In this document: positions 19,132 to 32,145 of the stretch, piece by piece
How the letters are laid out: every line of letters begins with the position of its first letter
Position numbering within the stretch: the first letter of the stretch is position 1
NCBI RefSeq assembly: GCF_039555335.1
Contig: NC_092640.1
Location: 43,311,099-43,375,098, forward strand
Reading direction: 5' to 3'
DNA length: 64,000 nt
DNA from: Amphiura filiformis
Taxonomy: Eukaryota > Echinodermata > Ophiuroidea > Amphilepidida > Amphiuridae
Made by a program: the position numbers and the translations under genes
The notes under the pieces: model-generated
Database searches by the model: none
Seen by the model: only the letters and a program-made list of their open reading frames with translations
Told to the model about the DNA's origin: nothing

Positions 19132-19362
19132 TATATGTGACGCGATCAAGCAAAATCAGTCGGAACTCGGAAATATTGATTTTGAGATATGGCCACACAA
19201 AGGAAATATTTCCTTTTGTTTCCTCTTGTTTTGGAAACTCTTTAATTGCTCATATCTTTTGAACTGGTTGTTTAATTTCAATGCTTTTTACTATCATATA
19301 AGAAACTGAAAATTTAATATGTCCGAGTTCCGACTGATTTTGCTTGATTGCATCACATATTA
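19132..19362. repeat. MITE with tgtgacgcgatcaagcaaaa ends
   Basis: The left atcaagcaaaatcagtcgga and right tccgactgattttgcttgat arms are inverted copies, about 40 bp with the outer tgtgac/catcacat. Related to 1622-1843. Confidence 0.85.
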
Positions 19363-20780
19363 TGAACCTGTCATTAATGTTTGGCCATTCATGTGTCTGT
19401 TAAAAGTACACATTTGAAAGTTATTTCCAAATATTAAAATATTGTAAAATCATGCTTCTCACAGGGGTAATAAATTGCCAAAGGTTTACATCTGCATCAC
19501 TATGTGATAAAGATAAATCTCTACATTGTGGATTCACACAATTTTTCACAGTGCCACTAGTCTTGTAAGGTTTATGCTCACAAAGTTGCCAAGGCACATC
19601 CTTTTCAGACCTATCCTATAAAAGACTGATGAGGCACACTATTTGTGTCTTCAAATTATGCATTTATTTTTAAGCAAGGTGTTTCATGCAAATTCCTGCT
19701 GCTCCTAGATTGTTTTGTTCACAGCATTTAGCAGGATTGTGCAGTTTACATCGTGTTTGTGAAGTGCTGTTATTGGTTGGATGACTACTAAAAAGTGTCA
19801 CATTAATCTGGACCAAGTTGCCAAGTACTGAATAAGTCATTTTCACAAGGATTTTTATTGGCATATAATAGAGGTTAGGTGATGAATTTTCAAATGTGAA
19901 ATTTTGTCATTATAATAACATTGTCAAGGTACAAATTTGCGAAAATACCAACATGCACAAAGATCCCATTTGTCGAATATCTCATTACAAAATTAATAGA
20001 AAACAAAGGAATATCTGGAGGAAATATTCAAATTTGAATACAAAAGTAGGGATCAACCCTAACATGTTTGTTATGATTTTAAAGCTTATCAAATCAGGAC
20101 TTTAAATCTGGAATATCTCAGAAAGTTTGTCGTCAACTTTTGCTCATTTTGTGAGAGCAGGATGCAAGTAGTTCCTCAAATGAAGAAAATTATTCTGTAA
20201 TTTGGCAAAGAAATGGAAGTTGAAGCTTGTCCAGCAAACATGGCAAATGCCAGTATTAAGCTTACTCACATGATATGAAGTCAAAGTCATGGACAAAATT
20301 ATGAATGGTGTGCATTTATTAGATGTGAGTTAGAGAATGGAATAAAGCAGATAATGTGAAAGGTATTAAAAACTATGCCCTGTAAACTTTCATTACATTA
20401 GGGAAGGGTCACTCACAAAGCGGTTACTTCCTAAATTAATATCAACATTAGGATCTCTAACAGGCTTGTCTGCCACCCGTCTGTCAGGACCAAGGATATT
20501 TGACCCAAAGAGAACCAACATGAAATTGCCCCGTGCATACCGCTTTATGTAAATCCGCCAGATTAGTTTGTTCCGGACAGAGACCAAAATAGTATACCTC
20601 TGCCATTCATCAGCAAATACCGGAAATCAAATGATAATTACTATGCAATTTAAATTTGCCGATTTTAGAGTGGACCCAAGTATATATATTAAGTTATCAC
20701 TGCAAAATCAGAAGTTGTATTGATGAAAATAATTGAGTTCAATACTAATTTTCAGTTGGAAATTATGTATGAGTGATATA
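19363..20780. other. Non-coding stretch, nothing firm
   Basis: AT-rich intergenic or intronic sequence. Short open frames here lack splice sites and domain patterns. Confidence 0.5.
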
Positions 20781-20786
20781 AAACAA

Positions 20787-20868
20787 ATATTAACTGTCTG
20801 AAATTTGTGCAATGGACAAAATATGATCAATATTTTGATCATTGCATACATAGACAGTTAATATTTGT
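20787..20868. repeat. Short hairpin
   Basis: aatattaactgtctgaaatt on the left is matched by atagacagttaatatt on the right, with aatatgatcaatattttgatcatt near the centre. Confidence 0.75.
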
Positions 20869-20921
20869 AAGCCAGCGCATAGTGAAATAATCTAGACATA
20901 CACTATTTTGCCCTCCATGAG

Positions 20922-21245
20922 CGACACACACACACACACCTGTTTGTAAATACCTCCAAACGAGGACCTCGACTTAACGAGGATCTAACCGAGGACTCAC
21001 ACACCCGTTTTTAATCGACACACCGTGGACCTCACGTCACACAGACACACCAGACAACTTACTATCCAACTGTGACCCGTCCTATACCCCCTATGGTATC
21101 TTATGCATATTTGCATCATTTACATCATCCTGGTCATATTAACAAACCAAGGATGTCCTCGTTTGGAGGTGTGTCCTCGTTGTATGGTGTGTATCCATAT
21201 GTAGGTCCTCGTTTGGAGGCATTTACAAATGCACACACACACGCA
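20922..21245. repeat. Inverted-repeat element flanked by (CA)n
   Basis: The left ttgtaaatacctccaaacga and right tcgtttggaggcatttacaa arms are inverted copies, with further gaggacctcg/aggtcctcgt blocks. Both ends carry acacacacac runs. No coding. Confidence 0.85.
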
Positions 21246-21317
21246 TGGTAGAGTCTGCTATCTTTAGGTCTAATCTTTAGGAAATAGTTCTTTAACTCAT
21301 CAAATGTTGTTGGGTGG

Positions 21318-21557
21318 AAAACTTAAAGTTGGTTTCTTTAAACTTCCGTGGTCGGGGTACGCGCTGGTGAATTGCGATCGCGTAAAAGTGACAAGGTCGC
21401 ATACTACGCGCCGAACAGACAACCAATGGGTCAACCGACTTGTTGTCAAGTTCATTGATCAGCCAATCAGCGTGATTGCTTATTTTTTCTGTGTGTACGC
21501 TCGTAGACGCTTGGCCCACAGCTCGGACCACGGAAGTTTTAAAAAATTAACTTTAGT
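21318..21557. repeat. MITE with aacttccgtggtc ends
   Basis: The ends aaacttccgtggtcg and ggaccacggaagtttt are inverted copies, with weaker outer matches (aaagttggt / attaacttt). The open frames on both strands across this element are composition artefacts of a GC-rich interior. Confidence 0.75.
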
Positions 21558-21639
21558 CTTCACAACATAAGGTCAAATTATGACCTTATTGAGGTTATTG
21601 AACTATGCATTGACATCCTTTCATCTGGTAGCACTAGGA

Positions 21640-21790
21640 TCTCAAACATAGTCATCTGTCAGTACACAGTTCTTTAACCCCAATATCCTACAAAAGAATG
21701 AATGGCCGGCCTTTGAGTATGTATTGGGTACAAAAACTCATACTCCCACAACTTGAGGTCAACCTTTGAGCTATGCTTGTTGAATGAAAG
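21640..21790. repeat. Dispersed repeat, copies at 29386 and 29685
   Basis: It shares ttgggtacaaaaactcatac, acaacttgaggtca and tttgagctatg with 29685-29825, and more weakly with 29386-29525. Non-coding. Confidence 0.75.
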
Positions 21791-22786
21791 TTGTTGAACT
21801 TTATCATCGGAGGTGATATCATTCGTCTCATAGTGTAGGGTAACATAGAACTCAACTCTTGCAAAATTGAATCACAACAATTTTCAACAACAAAAATATT
21901 TAGAAATTATATCATTCAGAATTGATGATGCAATATAAATTTTAGGGCATGCCTTCAGCTGAAATGATCCTATCATCAAGTTATTTCACATAAATTGGAA
22001 TTTATTAAAGTAAACCATGCTTGGGATGACATCCAAATTATATGGTGAATATTTGAGATATCATCAACATGTAGTGCTCCTGGAGCTTAGCTTGTTTGCT
22101 AACTTCTTATGTGGTGTATTCATGACATTGATTCCGTAGAGGTTCTCAGAGCATAACATGTTGAAGGAATCTCAATTTTGCATCCTATGGTGATAAACAT
22201 AATGCACTTTACATCTTTATACCATGTGATAAACAAATTTGATTTATCAAGCATGGATCTAATATATAGCATCATACCAAACTAACATACCACACACTAA
22301 GCCATGCTAAGTATAGAAATGACCGAGCATAAATTTAGATCTGACCGATTATGCCAATGAGTACTGTCCAAGAGTTCATTCATGATGCGGGGAGATTTAA
22401 ATTGACAGCAGAAGAGGGTTTGAGATCATGAATAGGCCTATGTATGTAATAATGTAATAATGCTGGTAACAATTAGATGTTGAAAGCACACAGCAATATA
22501 CAGGGTGTTACAAAAATATTCTCATTTTTTTAAAATTTGGAATACTGTAAAGCATGAAATGTTTTGTGTGCATGAAAATTTCACGAAGTTTTAATGCACA
22601 CAAATATTTTTTCTTCAATAGGCCTTTAATTTTAAAAGGAAATGTTAAAATTTGTGAAAAAATCATGTTGCAGAAACGTAGGTTCTCTCCACAATGCAAA
22701 ATTTTAATGTCACAAAAATATTATATGACTTACATTAACTTTTCATGCACATGTGGTAAAGCTTTATTTTATAGTCTAACATTAAG

Positions 22787-23448
22787 GGATCTGGAATGAG
22801 CGTTTTGAAGCGTTTCGACAGTATTTTTTGTGGGACATGAGAGCACATCAGACATATCGAATTGCATTCTGAATACGAAGAATGTCTTTCTGATATCAAA
22901 TAATTTTCATTTTTTGAAATTCACGATATAATACAAATTTTATGACAAATTATTAAAATTTGATATTTTTCACATTTTTGATATATAACAGTCCTCAAGT
23001 AAATTTTATAAATCTAATGATATATTCTTAAAGTGTATGTAGCTGGGAGGAAAAGCCGACAATCAATTGAAAATTTTGACCTTTCGTATTGAAGATATGG
23101 ATTTTTTCCCAAAAGACCTAATTTTTTTGTTTTGGGGAAAAAAATCCATATCTTCAATACGAAAGGTCAAAATTTTCAATTGATCGTCGGCTTTTCATCC
23201 CACCTACATACACTTTAGATATAAATCATCAGATTTATAAAATTTACTTCGAGTACTGTTAAATATCAAATATATCAATTTTTAATCATTTGCCATAAAA
23301 TGTGTATTACATTGCAAATTTCAAAAAATCACAATTATTTGATATCAGAAGGACATTCTTCGTATTCAGAATGCAATTTGATATATCTGATGTGCTCTAA
23401 GGTCCCACAATAAATACTGTCCAAATGTTCATACCCCATCCCTTAAAT
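22787..23448. repeat. Large hairpin element, about 660 bp
   Basis: Arms run the whole length. The outer block gagcacatcagacatatcga pairs with a block at about 23380 (gatatatctgatgtgctc), cattctgaatacgaagaatg pairs with cattcttcgtattcagaatg, and the core (gacctttcgtattgaagata / tatcttcaatacgaaaggtc) closes around 23120. A deleted relative lies at 48957-49233. Confidence 0.9.
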
Positions 23449-24175
23449 GAAACCTAAAGATTGGGGAATATCCCATATTGTTACATGTTAATCATTTGTT
23501 AGGTTCTAGGCCACAAACAGGGTTGCAATTTCAGTCATTGGATTGGTTGTTTTTTATATTTGCCAAAAATGGAAAGCTGGTAAAATAAAATTGCCAATTG
23601 AATTTGACAGAATGTTGAGCTATACCTATGGGTCAATTTTGTTTTGAAAATTGGTATAGCCATTGTCTACTTTTTGATGGTTTGGTGGACTGTCATGTAA
23701 CATGGATGTAAGCCGTGATCCTAAAATGCTTTTCACATTGACCAAAACTAATTACAAGACCGCTTCTACATTGAGGCTGGCTTTCCCTTTTAAAGGGAAT
23801 TTTTATTTATTTTTAGAAGCACCTAGAGGAAGAGATTTCTGAGGAAACTGAAGTGACAAGGGGTCATTTGATATTGAGATTAATCACAGTTTTGGCTATC
23901 ATTTAGAAATATTTTTAAATTCCTATTGAACTATTTTAATGGAATTGTTACTGCTAAAATTCTACAAATGACAAGTTAGTCTGTCTTGAAGATATTTTGT
24001 CTGAAATGAGGAACATTTGCATGATTCACATAAAATAAATGCCATTATTTATTTGTTTGATTTGTTTAAATTTTGCATAATATTGTGATTTATTGAAATT
24101 CATTTCAAACATGCAATGTTATTGATAATCATATTTTATTCTGATGAAAAAATATGTTTATTTATATAATTCCCG
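23449..24175. other. Non-coding stretch; weak exon-like patch at 23816
   Basis: After atttatttttag at 23816 a frame reads KHLEEEISEETEVTRG, which is exon-like in composition, but no good donor follows (gggtcatt). I do not call it as an exon. Confidence 0.3.
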
Positions 24176-24176
24176 T

Positions 24177-24309
24177 CGATCATGCCACTGGTTTTCAATG
24201 TTATTGATGTTGGTATATTTCAGTAGCTAGAATCAAGAAGTGACGATCATGCCACTGTTTTTCAATGTTATTGATGTTGGTATATTTCAGTAGCTAGAAG
24301 CAAGAAGTG
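24177..24309. repeat. Tandem duplication, 67 bp x 2
   Basis: Two units starting cgatcatgccactg, each containing atgttattgatgttggtata and cagtagctagaa, differ at only a few bases. A recent duplication. Confidence 0.9.
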
Positions 24310-24453
24310 AATTGAACAGAACAAGGCTCTGGAGTAGTCCTGGACCTGATGATGTTTTACTAATCTGTATCAACAGAGCAATCAGAACACCACACAGCCT
24401 AATATATATATATAACAGCATGTAATCAAACCTTCAGTTTATCACATCAGCCG

Positions 24454-24771
24454 TCAAAAACCCCGCTGACATGTCTTGACATCATTGCCCAAGTTTGTTG
24501 GCGCTGTAGGACCGCCACTACTACCCTCTGCCAGCGCAGTTGACGCTGGTAGAGGGTAGTAAACTGGAAAATCATCCTGGGTGTTTCTAGAAACTCCCAT
24601 CTGTACAGCAGACAGCTGCCGTGAAGCATCACACCCATCACTATATATGGATATGCTATTCGTCAACCCTTTAGCAGCCTCTTTGTAGAGCCACATACCA
24701 TTGCACTTATATGGTCGTGATTTGGCCAGAGCTGGTATCGTCCTGATCAAAATCAGTGATAGTGTAGCGGG
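24454..24771 (-). CDS. Unassigned minus-strand open frame, possible exon
   Basis: An open frame of about 100 codons with good composition: PYKCNGMWLYKEAAKGLTNS near the start and NTQDDFPVYYPLPASTALAE, then GGPTAPTNLGND near its end, before a TGA. A possible acceptor (ttgatcag) lies at its 5' side. I do not recognise a domain. It could be the last exon of a minus-strand gene or a fragment of a mobile-element protein. No stop-free extension upstream; there is a TAA about 8 codons before the listed start. Confidence 0.25.
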   Translation of the reverse strand, partial: PATLSLILIRTIPALAKSRPYKCNGMWLYKEAAKGLTNSISIYSDGCDASRQLSAVQMGVSRNTQDDFPVYYPLPASTALAEGSSGGPTAPTNLGNDVKTCQRGF

Positions 24772-26490
24772 TTAATCTTGGATGGTCCTCTGGTAGCCAG
24801 CCATGTGACTGACAGATAATAAGAGAGTGTGTAGGGGTGTGTGTACATGCATGTTAGCATAGCAACCATGTACATGATCTGCCTCATCTTTGATGCTCAT
24901 CATATTCCCCCTTAGGTTATTTAGGGCAAGGGTTATAGTTTTTTAGCAATTAAGAGCTAGGCGAGGAAACTTTTTTTTCCTGGCATGAGCTAGGCGTGCT
25001 AGGTGGATGGGCAATGATGAGATGGGTTATGATTTCTTGGTAGACTACCAATGGTTTAAAATTTGATTGGTTAATGGGTGAGTCAACTTTAACCAGGGAT
25101 TGAACTTGGCTTCAGGGGGAAATTGGACTTGGCCAAAAATGACTCTTGGCATTGTCTTGAAGTAGTATAGCATGTCCCAATAAAAATATCCATCTGAAGG
25201 TTGAAGCAAAAGTTTTAAAATTAAAAAATCAAAAGCTTATTTATTTATGATTTTTTTACAGAATCTGAAAGCACATTTGCCTTTAAAATGTTCAATTGTT
25301 TTGTTGAAATAATTGTCATCAGGTTTGGTTCACTGGTTTTGAAAACAATGGCTACTGCTCTGTATCATGTAATCATAACATAATCAAACCCATTCAACGT
25401 TTCTTTACAACACTGCTATTCTCGAGGACAAACATAGTTTCTTACTTCATGAGAAATGTTTAAAATCAGTAGATATTGACCAAAGTGATCTCAAAGTGTT
25501 TCGCTTGGAACAACATTTTAAACAAAGAATAGTTTGCCATATCTCTGGTGTTTTGTTACCTGGGTAACATCACAATTCAACAGGCTTTGACTTTTTGCCC
25601 TGTTATAATCTCTTTGATTATGTGGTAATTTAAAATTCATACATACGCGTTACCTAACGGAGCATGTAATTTATCAAAAGCCAATCGTAAACAATGTTAA
25701 TGCTTGGTTGCTTAGCATGATGATCGCAAGATAGAAATAATATAGGAAAATCACATATTAATCACAATTAATATTTTGATGAAATATATCATTGAATTTT
25801 TTTTTCTGTTATTTTGACAAATGTAATAATTGAATGTGCGATTTCCATAAAGAATAGATTCTTATTTGATTTCCACAAAATGTTTTACTATCACATAATG
25901 TCTCCTTTTAATTTCAAACAAAATAACCATTTCATTCCAGCACCTATAATTATTGTCAATTCGTGTATTAGCTTGCCTATTATTATTGAGCGGAGCTTCA
26001 TGCAATGACGAATAACTAAAGACAAATAACAATAAACACACATTTTATACTTCAACGATTCACAAATGCATGAGATATCACTAATATGTTGATTGGTAAA
26101 CATGGTGAATATCCCAGGTTTATTATAAAAACTTTTTATTGTAATTAAAGCACTAATAGGCTATAGTCTTTCACATGGTATTTTAGTACACATTTGGGCA
26201 TTACAGTTGAATAAAAAGTAAAAATTCAAGAAAAATTGAGAGCGTCTAGAAATTCAAGAAAAATTGAGGGTGTTGCGTCGTTGTGGAGCATATCACACTT
26301 ATAGCTTTAATGAACCTCTAAATGTTATACGTATACAAAAAGTGATGTTCGTTAGTTTTTAGTGGGAGGCATAGTATGAATGATCCATTTGGTGGTACTG
26401 GTACCACAAAGTTTGACCAGCTAATAAGATGCACAGCCATATTTTTTCTTTCACAAAAGACTTGCCTTAATTTTGATGGCATCAAATATC
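24772..26490. other. Non-coding stretch, nothing firm
   Basis: AT-rich. A short direct repeat (aattcaagaaaaattga, at about 26222 and 26251) is the only structure I see. Confidence 0.5.
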
Positions 26491-26491
26491 C

Positions 26492-26686
26492 ATTGGGCTA
26501 TTCCAGTTGCAATCCATACACCCCTTATGGAAGACATGACCTTAATCTCCCATACAGGGAGTGTGAATTTCAAATGGGGTTAACCTGAATGTGTGACTCC
26601 ATTTGAAATTCACACCCCCTGTGTGGGGAGATTAAGGTTATGTCTTCCATAAGGGGTGATGGCTTTCAGCTGGAATAGCCCGTTAT
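26492..26686. repeat. MITE family B, copy 5
   Basis: It begins gggctattccagttgcaatc and ends gctggaatagcccg, with inner atggaagacatgacctta / aaggttatgtcttcca pairing. Confidence 0.88.
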
Positions 26687-27412
26687 GCCGTTTCATTTTG
26701 ATATTAGGGGTTGTTGTTTGCTCATATCACATCAATTTGTAGGTAATCATTTATATCCGTGGGTTAAGTTTCAAGACTGGATGACAAATATTCTTGTTGA
26801 TAAGAAAGTTCTATCATCTGGATAAAATCTGGAGGGTTGACAACAGTTTTCATCCATGCAAATATTTTATTTATTTAATCTTTCTTTAACCAGGGTAACC
26901 CCTTCAGTATCTGGTACTGATTTCCAAGGGGGCGCTGAGTAACAATTACGAGCATACAATTTAAGATAACTGAAGTTTTCATAAATTTAAAGCAATGCAT
27001 GAAGACAAAAGTTACAGTATTTACATTGTACATCAGGTCAAGTAATAATTACATTATACAGTAATATTAATATTGTGCAAGTTGGACTATCAAATTGAAA
27101 GATAAAAGGCACAAAGATGAAGCAATAAATTTGTGGAAATTGGTAATCGCAATACTGAAATACAGTTTTAAAAGTATGAAGAGTCATTGAAGGAAAGTTT
27201 CCACAAATATCTCGAGGGAGTCCATTCTAATGATCTGTAGTGAAAAGTTCTCTTACCAGGACGTATGTTCCATTTTGAAATGACAAGTTTGACCATGAGT
27301 ATGAAGAAATTATTGCATGTAGGAAAATTGAGAAAATAAATATGATGATGCATTATGGGTAAGACACTTGAAGTTGTTTCTCCCATCTTGTATGAGGATT
27401 ATCCCAGTTAAA

Positions 27413-27510
27413 GCCATAATGTATGATTTCCATCAAATTTTAATTTTTTTATTCTTTACCCAAAATGCTGAAATAATATTAGTAATAACTGTTACTATTG
27501 TCTGGTAGTG
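27413..27510. repeat. MITE family C, truncated copy
   Basis: ttaaagccataatgtatgat followed by caaattttaattt and caaaatgctgaaataatatt matches one end of family C. The other end is missing. Confidence 0.7.
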
Positions 27511-28244
27511 GGTCAAAGCGCCAAAAAGTTCCCCAATTGTTTTTCTCTTATCCATTGTATATTAGACAGGAAGCTATTGAAAATTGCAGTTCCCAATGTT
27601 GAGAGATTGCCCAATGTGTTTAAAGTTCGGTTAATTACTGTAATATTGTTAGGAGTTTTCAGTCTTTACTATAGTTCTCAAGATTTTTTCTTTTTTTTTC
27701 AATTGTGAGATTCTGAGGGATAAACCCCTAGAATACCACAAAAGACTTGAAAGTGAGCCCTTTTCTCTAATAAACTTATTTCCTAAAACATTATGAGTCT
27801 TTTTTTATAAATCAGAAATTGAGGCATTAGGGGACAAGAACCAAACATGATGTCATCTCCTCATCCCAATTTTTTAGGTTACCGGTGCATATTAACCAAA
27901 CCCAGTATATCTGTACTGCATATCTAAATATTTCAAGTCCAGATGCCATACAGTACTAGTGTAGTAATATTTGAACAACCTTTCAATAACATGGAAAGTA
28001 TGTGTGAAGAATTTAAAGTAATAATTCATTAACTGATAAGCAAATATATCTTGCTTGTCTTGCTAGCTGAGATGTTACTAATTGTCTATTTATGTAAGTG
28101 CGATATAGTATGGGTGGTGGAACAGGGAGACTGTTCTAGAGAGAGTCTGTACTATCTCATGTATGACTTTATAGGAGTAGTAGAATTCTAAAACAATATT
28201 TTACCATCAATTTGCACTGTGAAATGCTAAATATGGATACAGGG

Positions 28245-28850
28245 AAAAATGAAAGATAGTACTTCTTGTGGACTCTGGGATCTGACCCCCGGGGAACACT
28301 CTCACACAAAAGTGCTACCCACCCGCGTCCGACCACCTCTGAAATGCACCCTTAATGGGGAATTTTCACATAACCAAATTGCACCCCTTAATGGCGAAAC
28401 ACATGCAAAATCATACCCTAAATGGCGTAGCACATGCAAAAACCATACCCTAAATCATGGCGTCAACTGAGAAATATCTAATTTATACCCTATGTGGCGT
28501 AAACAGGAAAATGAACTAATTTGATACCCAAGGTGTCTTTTTGATGTTGCAGACCTATAGATACTAAAGAAAACATGCACAAAGGTAACAAGAATCAATT
28601 AAAAAGTGGTGATTTTTATCTCATTCATTTAAACTCATTCAAACAATAATATTACTAACCCTAAACGTCTAAGGATTTGGCTGAAAAGTGACCCCTAAAT
28701 GGCGATGCCTTCTCAAAAAGTACCCCTTTATCAAAAAGACGTCGATGACGCTGTGTGGTGAAAAACATACCCTTTTAGGCGTTTTTCTTGGACACGGGTG
28801 CGTAGCAAGTCAAGTAGTGAGTCACCCCCGGGATCTGACCTCACTGTCAC
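28245..28850. repeat. Degenerate repeat with aaatggcg units
   Basis: Short related phrases recur (taccctaaatggcg, cccctaaatggcga, accccttaatggcgaa) together with two ggatctgacc motifs (28279 and 28830) near the ends, next to cccccgggg/acccccggga. It looks like a decayed mobile element; the family is unknown to me. Confidence 0.4.
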
Positions 28851-29190
28851 CGATTCTTCTCTTTTTGTCTGCCTTTCCCTCATCTTTCCTGTCTGTTCCT
28901 CACAAGCCCCATGTTATGTGGGAGATAATGGGAAAGTTTTTCACCAATTTATTTTTTGCCATACTCATTGCAGTACTTTCCTACTAAATCGGTGAAAAAC
29001 TAAAAATAGTGTAATTGACAACAATTTAGTCCAAATCAGGATTTAATCTTTGTTTTTTCAGCATCGTTTGCGAGTGTATACATTATAAATATTAAACACT
29101 AAACACATATAAATATTAAGGGGAGAATAAATATAGCCTACATATTAAACTGCAGATGGACAAATTACATTTGCAATAAACTATAATTGT

Positions 29191-29292
29191 GATGAAGAAA
29201 GTTAAACAATTACTCAAAGCTTATTTTTGTTCACCTGAGAGCTCTCAGGTGAGCAAAAATAATCTTTGAGTAATTGTTTAACTTTCTTCATC
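29191..29292. repeat. Near-perfect palindrome, 102 bp
   Basis: gatgaagaaagttaaacaat at the left is the exact complement of attgtttaactttcttcatc at the right. Homology continues through tactcaaag and ttatttttg to a central cacctgagagctctcaggtg. It is almost spacer-free, so it would extrude as a hairpin with arms of about 50 bp. Confidence 0.93.
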
Positions 29293-29385
29293 ATGACTCA
29301 ACCAAAGCAGCTAAGTCTACATGAACGTTTAAACTATAATTGTGCCTAGCTTGAAATTTTTCCATTTAATAGTACTTTACACAGT

Positions 29386-29825
29386 GATCTCATCCATCTC
29401 CACATCATGAACCCAATATGCTTGCTCATGCAAAGAATGACTTTTGACTAGTATACATCGGGCACAAAAATCATACCCCATATCTTGCAGGTCAACTGTT
29501 AAGCTACGATTGTTGAATAGAGACACCGGAACTGTGCCGCAAGAAATGAGATTATCTTTACTATAATTACTATAAATATGATTGTAGCATCGGTAGGCCT
29601 ACTCCTCTAAGAATGTTACTAGTAATTAGCCCAATTCCTTTCTACCTTTGAGTTGTTTATCTACTCTATACCTCTACCAGGATCGCAAACATGCTCATCT
29701 GTCAGGACACAGTTCCATAACCCCAATATGTTTGTACATTTATAGAATGACCTTTGAATGTATTGGGTACAAAAACTCATACACCACAACTTGAGGTCAT
29801 ACTTTGAGCTATGTTGATCAGTTGG
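29386..29825. repeat. Two dispersed-repeat copies related to 21640-21790
   Basis: Copies at about 29386-29525 and 29685-29825 share the phrases gaatgac, gggcacaaaaatcata / gggtacaaaaactcata and ttgaggtca with the copy at 21640. Confidence 0.6.
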
Positions 29826-30872
29826 GGTTAGTGAATCGTGCATTTGGGACCATTTTGATTCATGTCGCTTCATGTTTGATTCTGTAAAATGAATAAACTT
29901 GCCCGCTCAACTTTGGTTTGGGTGGGGGATGTGCGATTGGGACTACAAAAAAATACCCAACTTTAAACCAAATTTGACGAAAAATGGACCGGAAATTTTA
30001 TAAATTTTTGGGAAAATGTTGCAAATTTTGCTAAAAAACAATGAAAAATTTGCACTTTTTCGAGAAAATGTTGAAAAAAAACCCTTTCTTAAACAGAATT
30101 TTTATGAAATTGAGGGCCATCAAGAAACCAAACTAAACTAAACTAAATGACTGTAAATGCACCCTGAATCTTCTGCATATCCCTATGCCCTCATTTCAAC
30201 TAAGAACCCACCCTGTAACTTGTAGTACAAAATTTAATGTTCCTTAGGTACTGAATATACTGAAAACTCAACTAAATTTGAAATTTTTAAATCTGAGAAT
30301 TGAACTTTATATGCTGCTGAATGTACTGGTAATGAGCATATAAAACAAACCGCACACATAAACTTTCGTCCATATCTCAAGTTCATTTTTGCTGGCATGT
30401 GTCTCATTGGGCATGGCCATATAATACATATGATTTTCATTAGGTAGCGACATGAATGTTGCATGAATATATTGGTACACAATTTAACTGTAAGAGTATT
30501 AATAATTTTGGTTGAAGGTGAAGATCTAGATGATATTCTATAGGCCTATATTATAACATATGGTATGTGAACTTGAAGTAGAGCTTCACTTAATGTTTGC
30601 TGTCAAGATATTTTAGTATACAACTTTACAAAAATGTTTTATATATAGCAGCATTAATAAGGTTGCTATTTATGTGGCATGTGAAGTCGAGCTGGGCATG
30701 AAGTAATGTTATTGATGATAATTTTAGTGTATGAGAAAGTGATTTGCAATTTGAGGAATATTCTATTACAGTTCTATGCCGCTCATAGCTAGGCTTTGGG
30801 GGGGTTTCAGTATATGATAGCCTAATTTTTGTGAAAAGTAATAATTATAGTAACTCAATTTTCAAAAATGCC

Positions 30873-30978
30873 TCCTTTACGCTCTAAGAAATAAAGGTTC
30901 TAAAAAAGGTTCTCAAGTTGTCCGTCTAAAATGGCCCAAAAATGCTTTATTAGAACCTTTTATTTCTCAGAGTGTAGC
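30873..30978. repeat. Small MITE with ctctaagaaataaaggttct ends
   Basis: The ends ctaagaaataaaggttct and agaaccttttatttctcag are inverted copies around a short AT-rich centre. Confidence 0.85.
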
Positions 30979-31000
30979 CTCAATTGACCAGATTGTGTCA

Positions 31001-31693
31001 TCCCAGCAAACACAAAACGTTTTCGACATCATTCGCAAAAGGTTATAAAAGGTTGTCAGAAAACGTTTAAATGTCGGGTTATATAAACGGTATATTAAGC
31101 GTATAAAACGTTTTCATAACCTTAAAAACACGCTTTGATAATCTACTGCTCAGCAAACAAAACTGTTTTACAGAAACCGTTTAAATGTCACGTTATATAA
31201 AGGGTATAAAAATGTTTTAATAACATTCCAAAAACATTCTTGAAAACTTGATACAAAACATTCTAAAAAGAATGTTATTTTGGGGTTGAAAAAATATTTT
31301 TGCGAAAAATGTTTGCCTAAAATATTTTCAATAACGTTTTAAAAACGTTTTCATGACCTTTGTATAACCCGACATTTAAATGTTATTAAAAGGTTTTGAA
31401 AAAAACATTTTAAGAACATTTCTGTGTTTGCTTGGTTCAAATATTTTAACATAATGTTATTTAAGTATTGACACAATATTTGGCAAAAATGTTTGCAAAA
31501 ATAGTTTACAATAACATTTTTGAAAACATTTAAAAATATTGTTGTAGTGTAGTTTCATACAAAACGTTTTAAAACGTTATCATGACCTTTATATAACCCG
31601 ACATTTTAATGTTATTAAAACGTTTTTACATAAACCAAAAGCCAAAATATAACTTATTTAAAACGTTTTTAAAACGTTTTTGTGTTTGCTGGG
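31001..31693. repeat. MITE family D (ccagcaaacacaaaacg), copy 1
   Basis: The ends cccagcaaacacaaaacgtt and aacgtttttgtgtttgctggg are inverted. The interior is built of many aaaacgtttt / aaaatgttt phrases and cgggttatataaa blocks in both orientations. A second copy, in the opposite orientation, lies at 57414-58084. About 690 bp. Confidence 0.88.
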
Positions 31694-31924
31694 ATATTGT
31701 CATTAAAATAAAATAATTTTAGTGTGCACTGGCTTCCATGTTCCTCTATCACACGATTGAGAATAATAAAAATAAAAGAAAGTCTTATTGTTTATACCCT
31801 AAAATATTACTTGATGCCTTATGGTTAAATTAAAGTAATACAAATGTATTTGAAAATAAACTTTTGTTAAATGTTTCTTACATGTTCATTATTGAACTAC
31901 CTACAGGCCCCAGAGAATAAAACT

Positions 31925-32075
31925 TTAAGGGATGAAATCTAAACTTAACTGTCGGTTGACAGCTGGTTGGTTCTGGGCGAGTCCGTCCGGTTGGAGCCGG
32001 TTTCTGTTCTAAAGAATGGAAAGCGGTTCAACCACTGGTCAACCGACAGTCGAGTTTGGATTTCATCTCTAATGT
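31925..32075. repeat. MITE with gggatgaaatc ends
   Basis: The left gggatgaaatctaaactta...ctgtcggttgac and right gtcaaccgacagtcgagttt...gatttcatctc are inverted copies. It lies 70 bp before the candidate last exon at 32146. Confidence 0.85.
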
Positions 32076-32145
32076 ACATACCTACCATGTATCTAACAGA
32101 TGTTCATAGTAGTCATGTATACTCATGTTCTTTTTTTTTTTGTAG

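Noticed and set aside
23816..23870. Exon candidate KHLEEEISEETEVTRG
   Set aside because: The acceptor is fair, but no usable donor follows and phase cannot be linked to either side.
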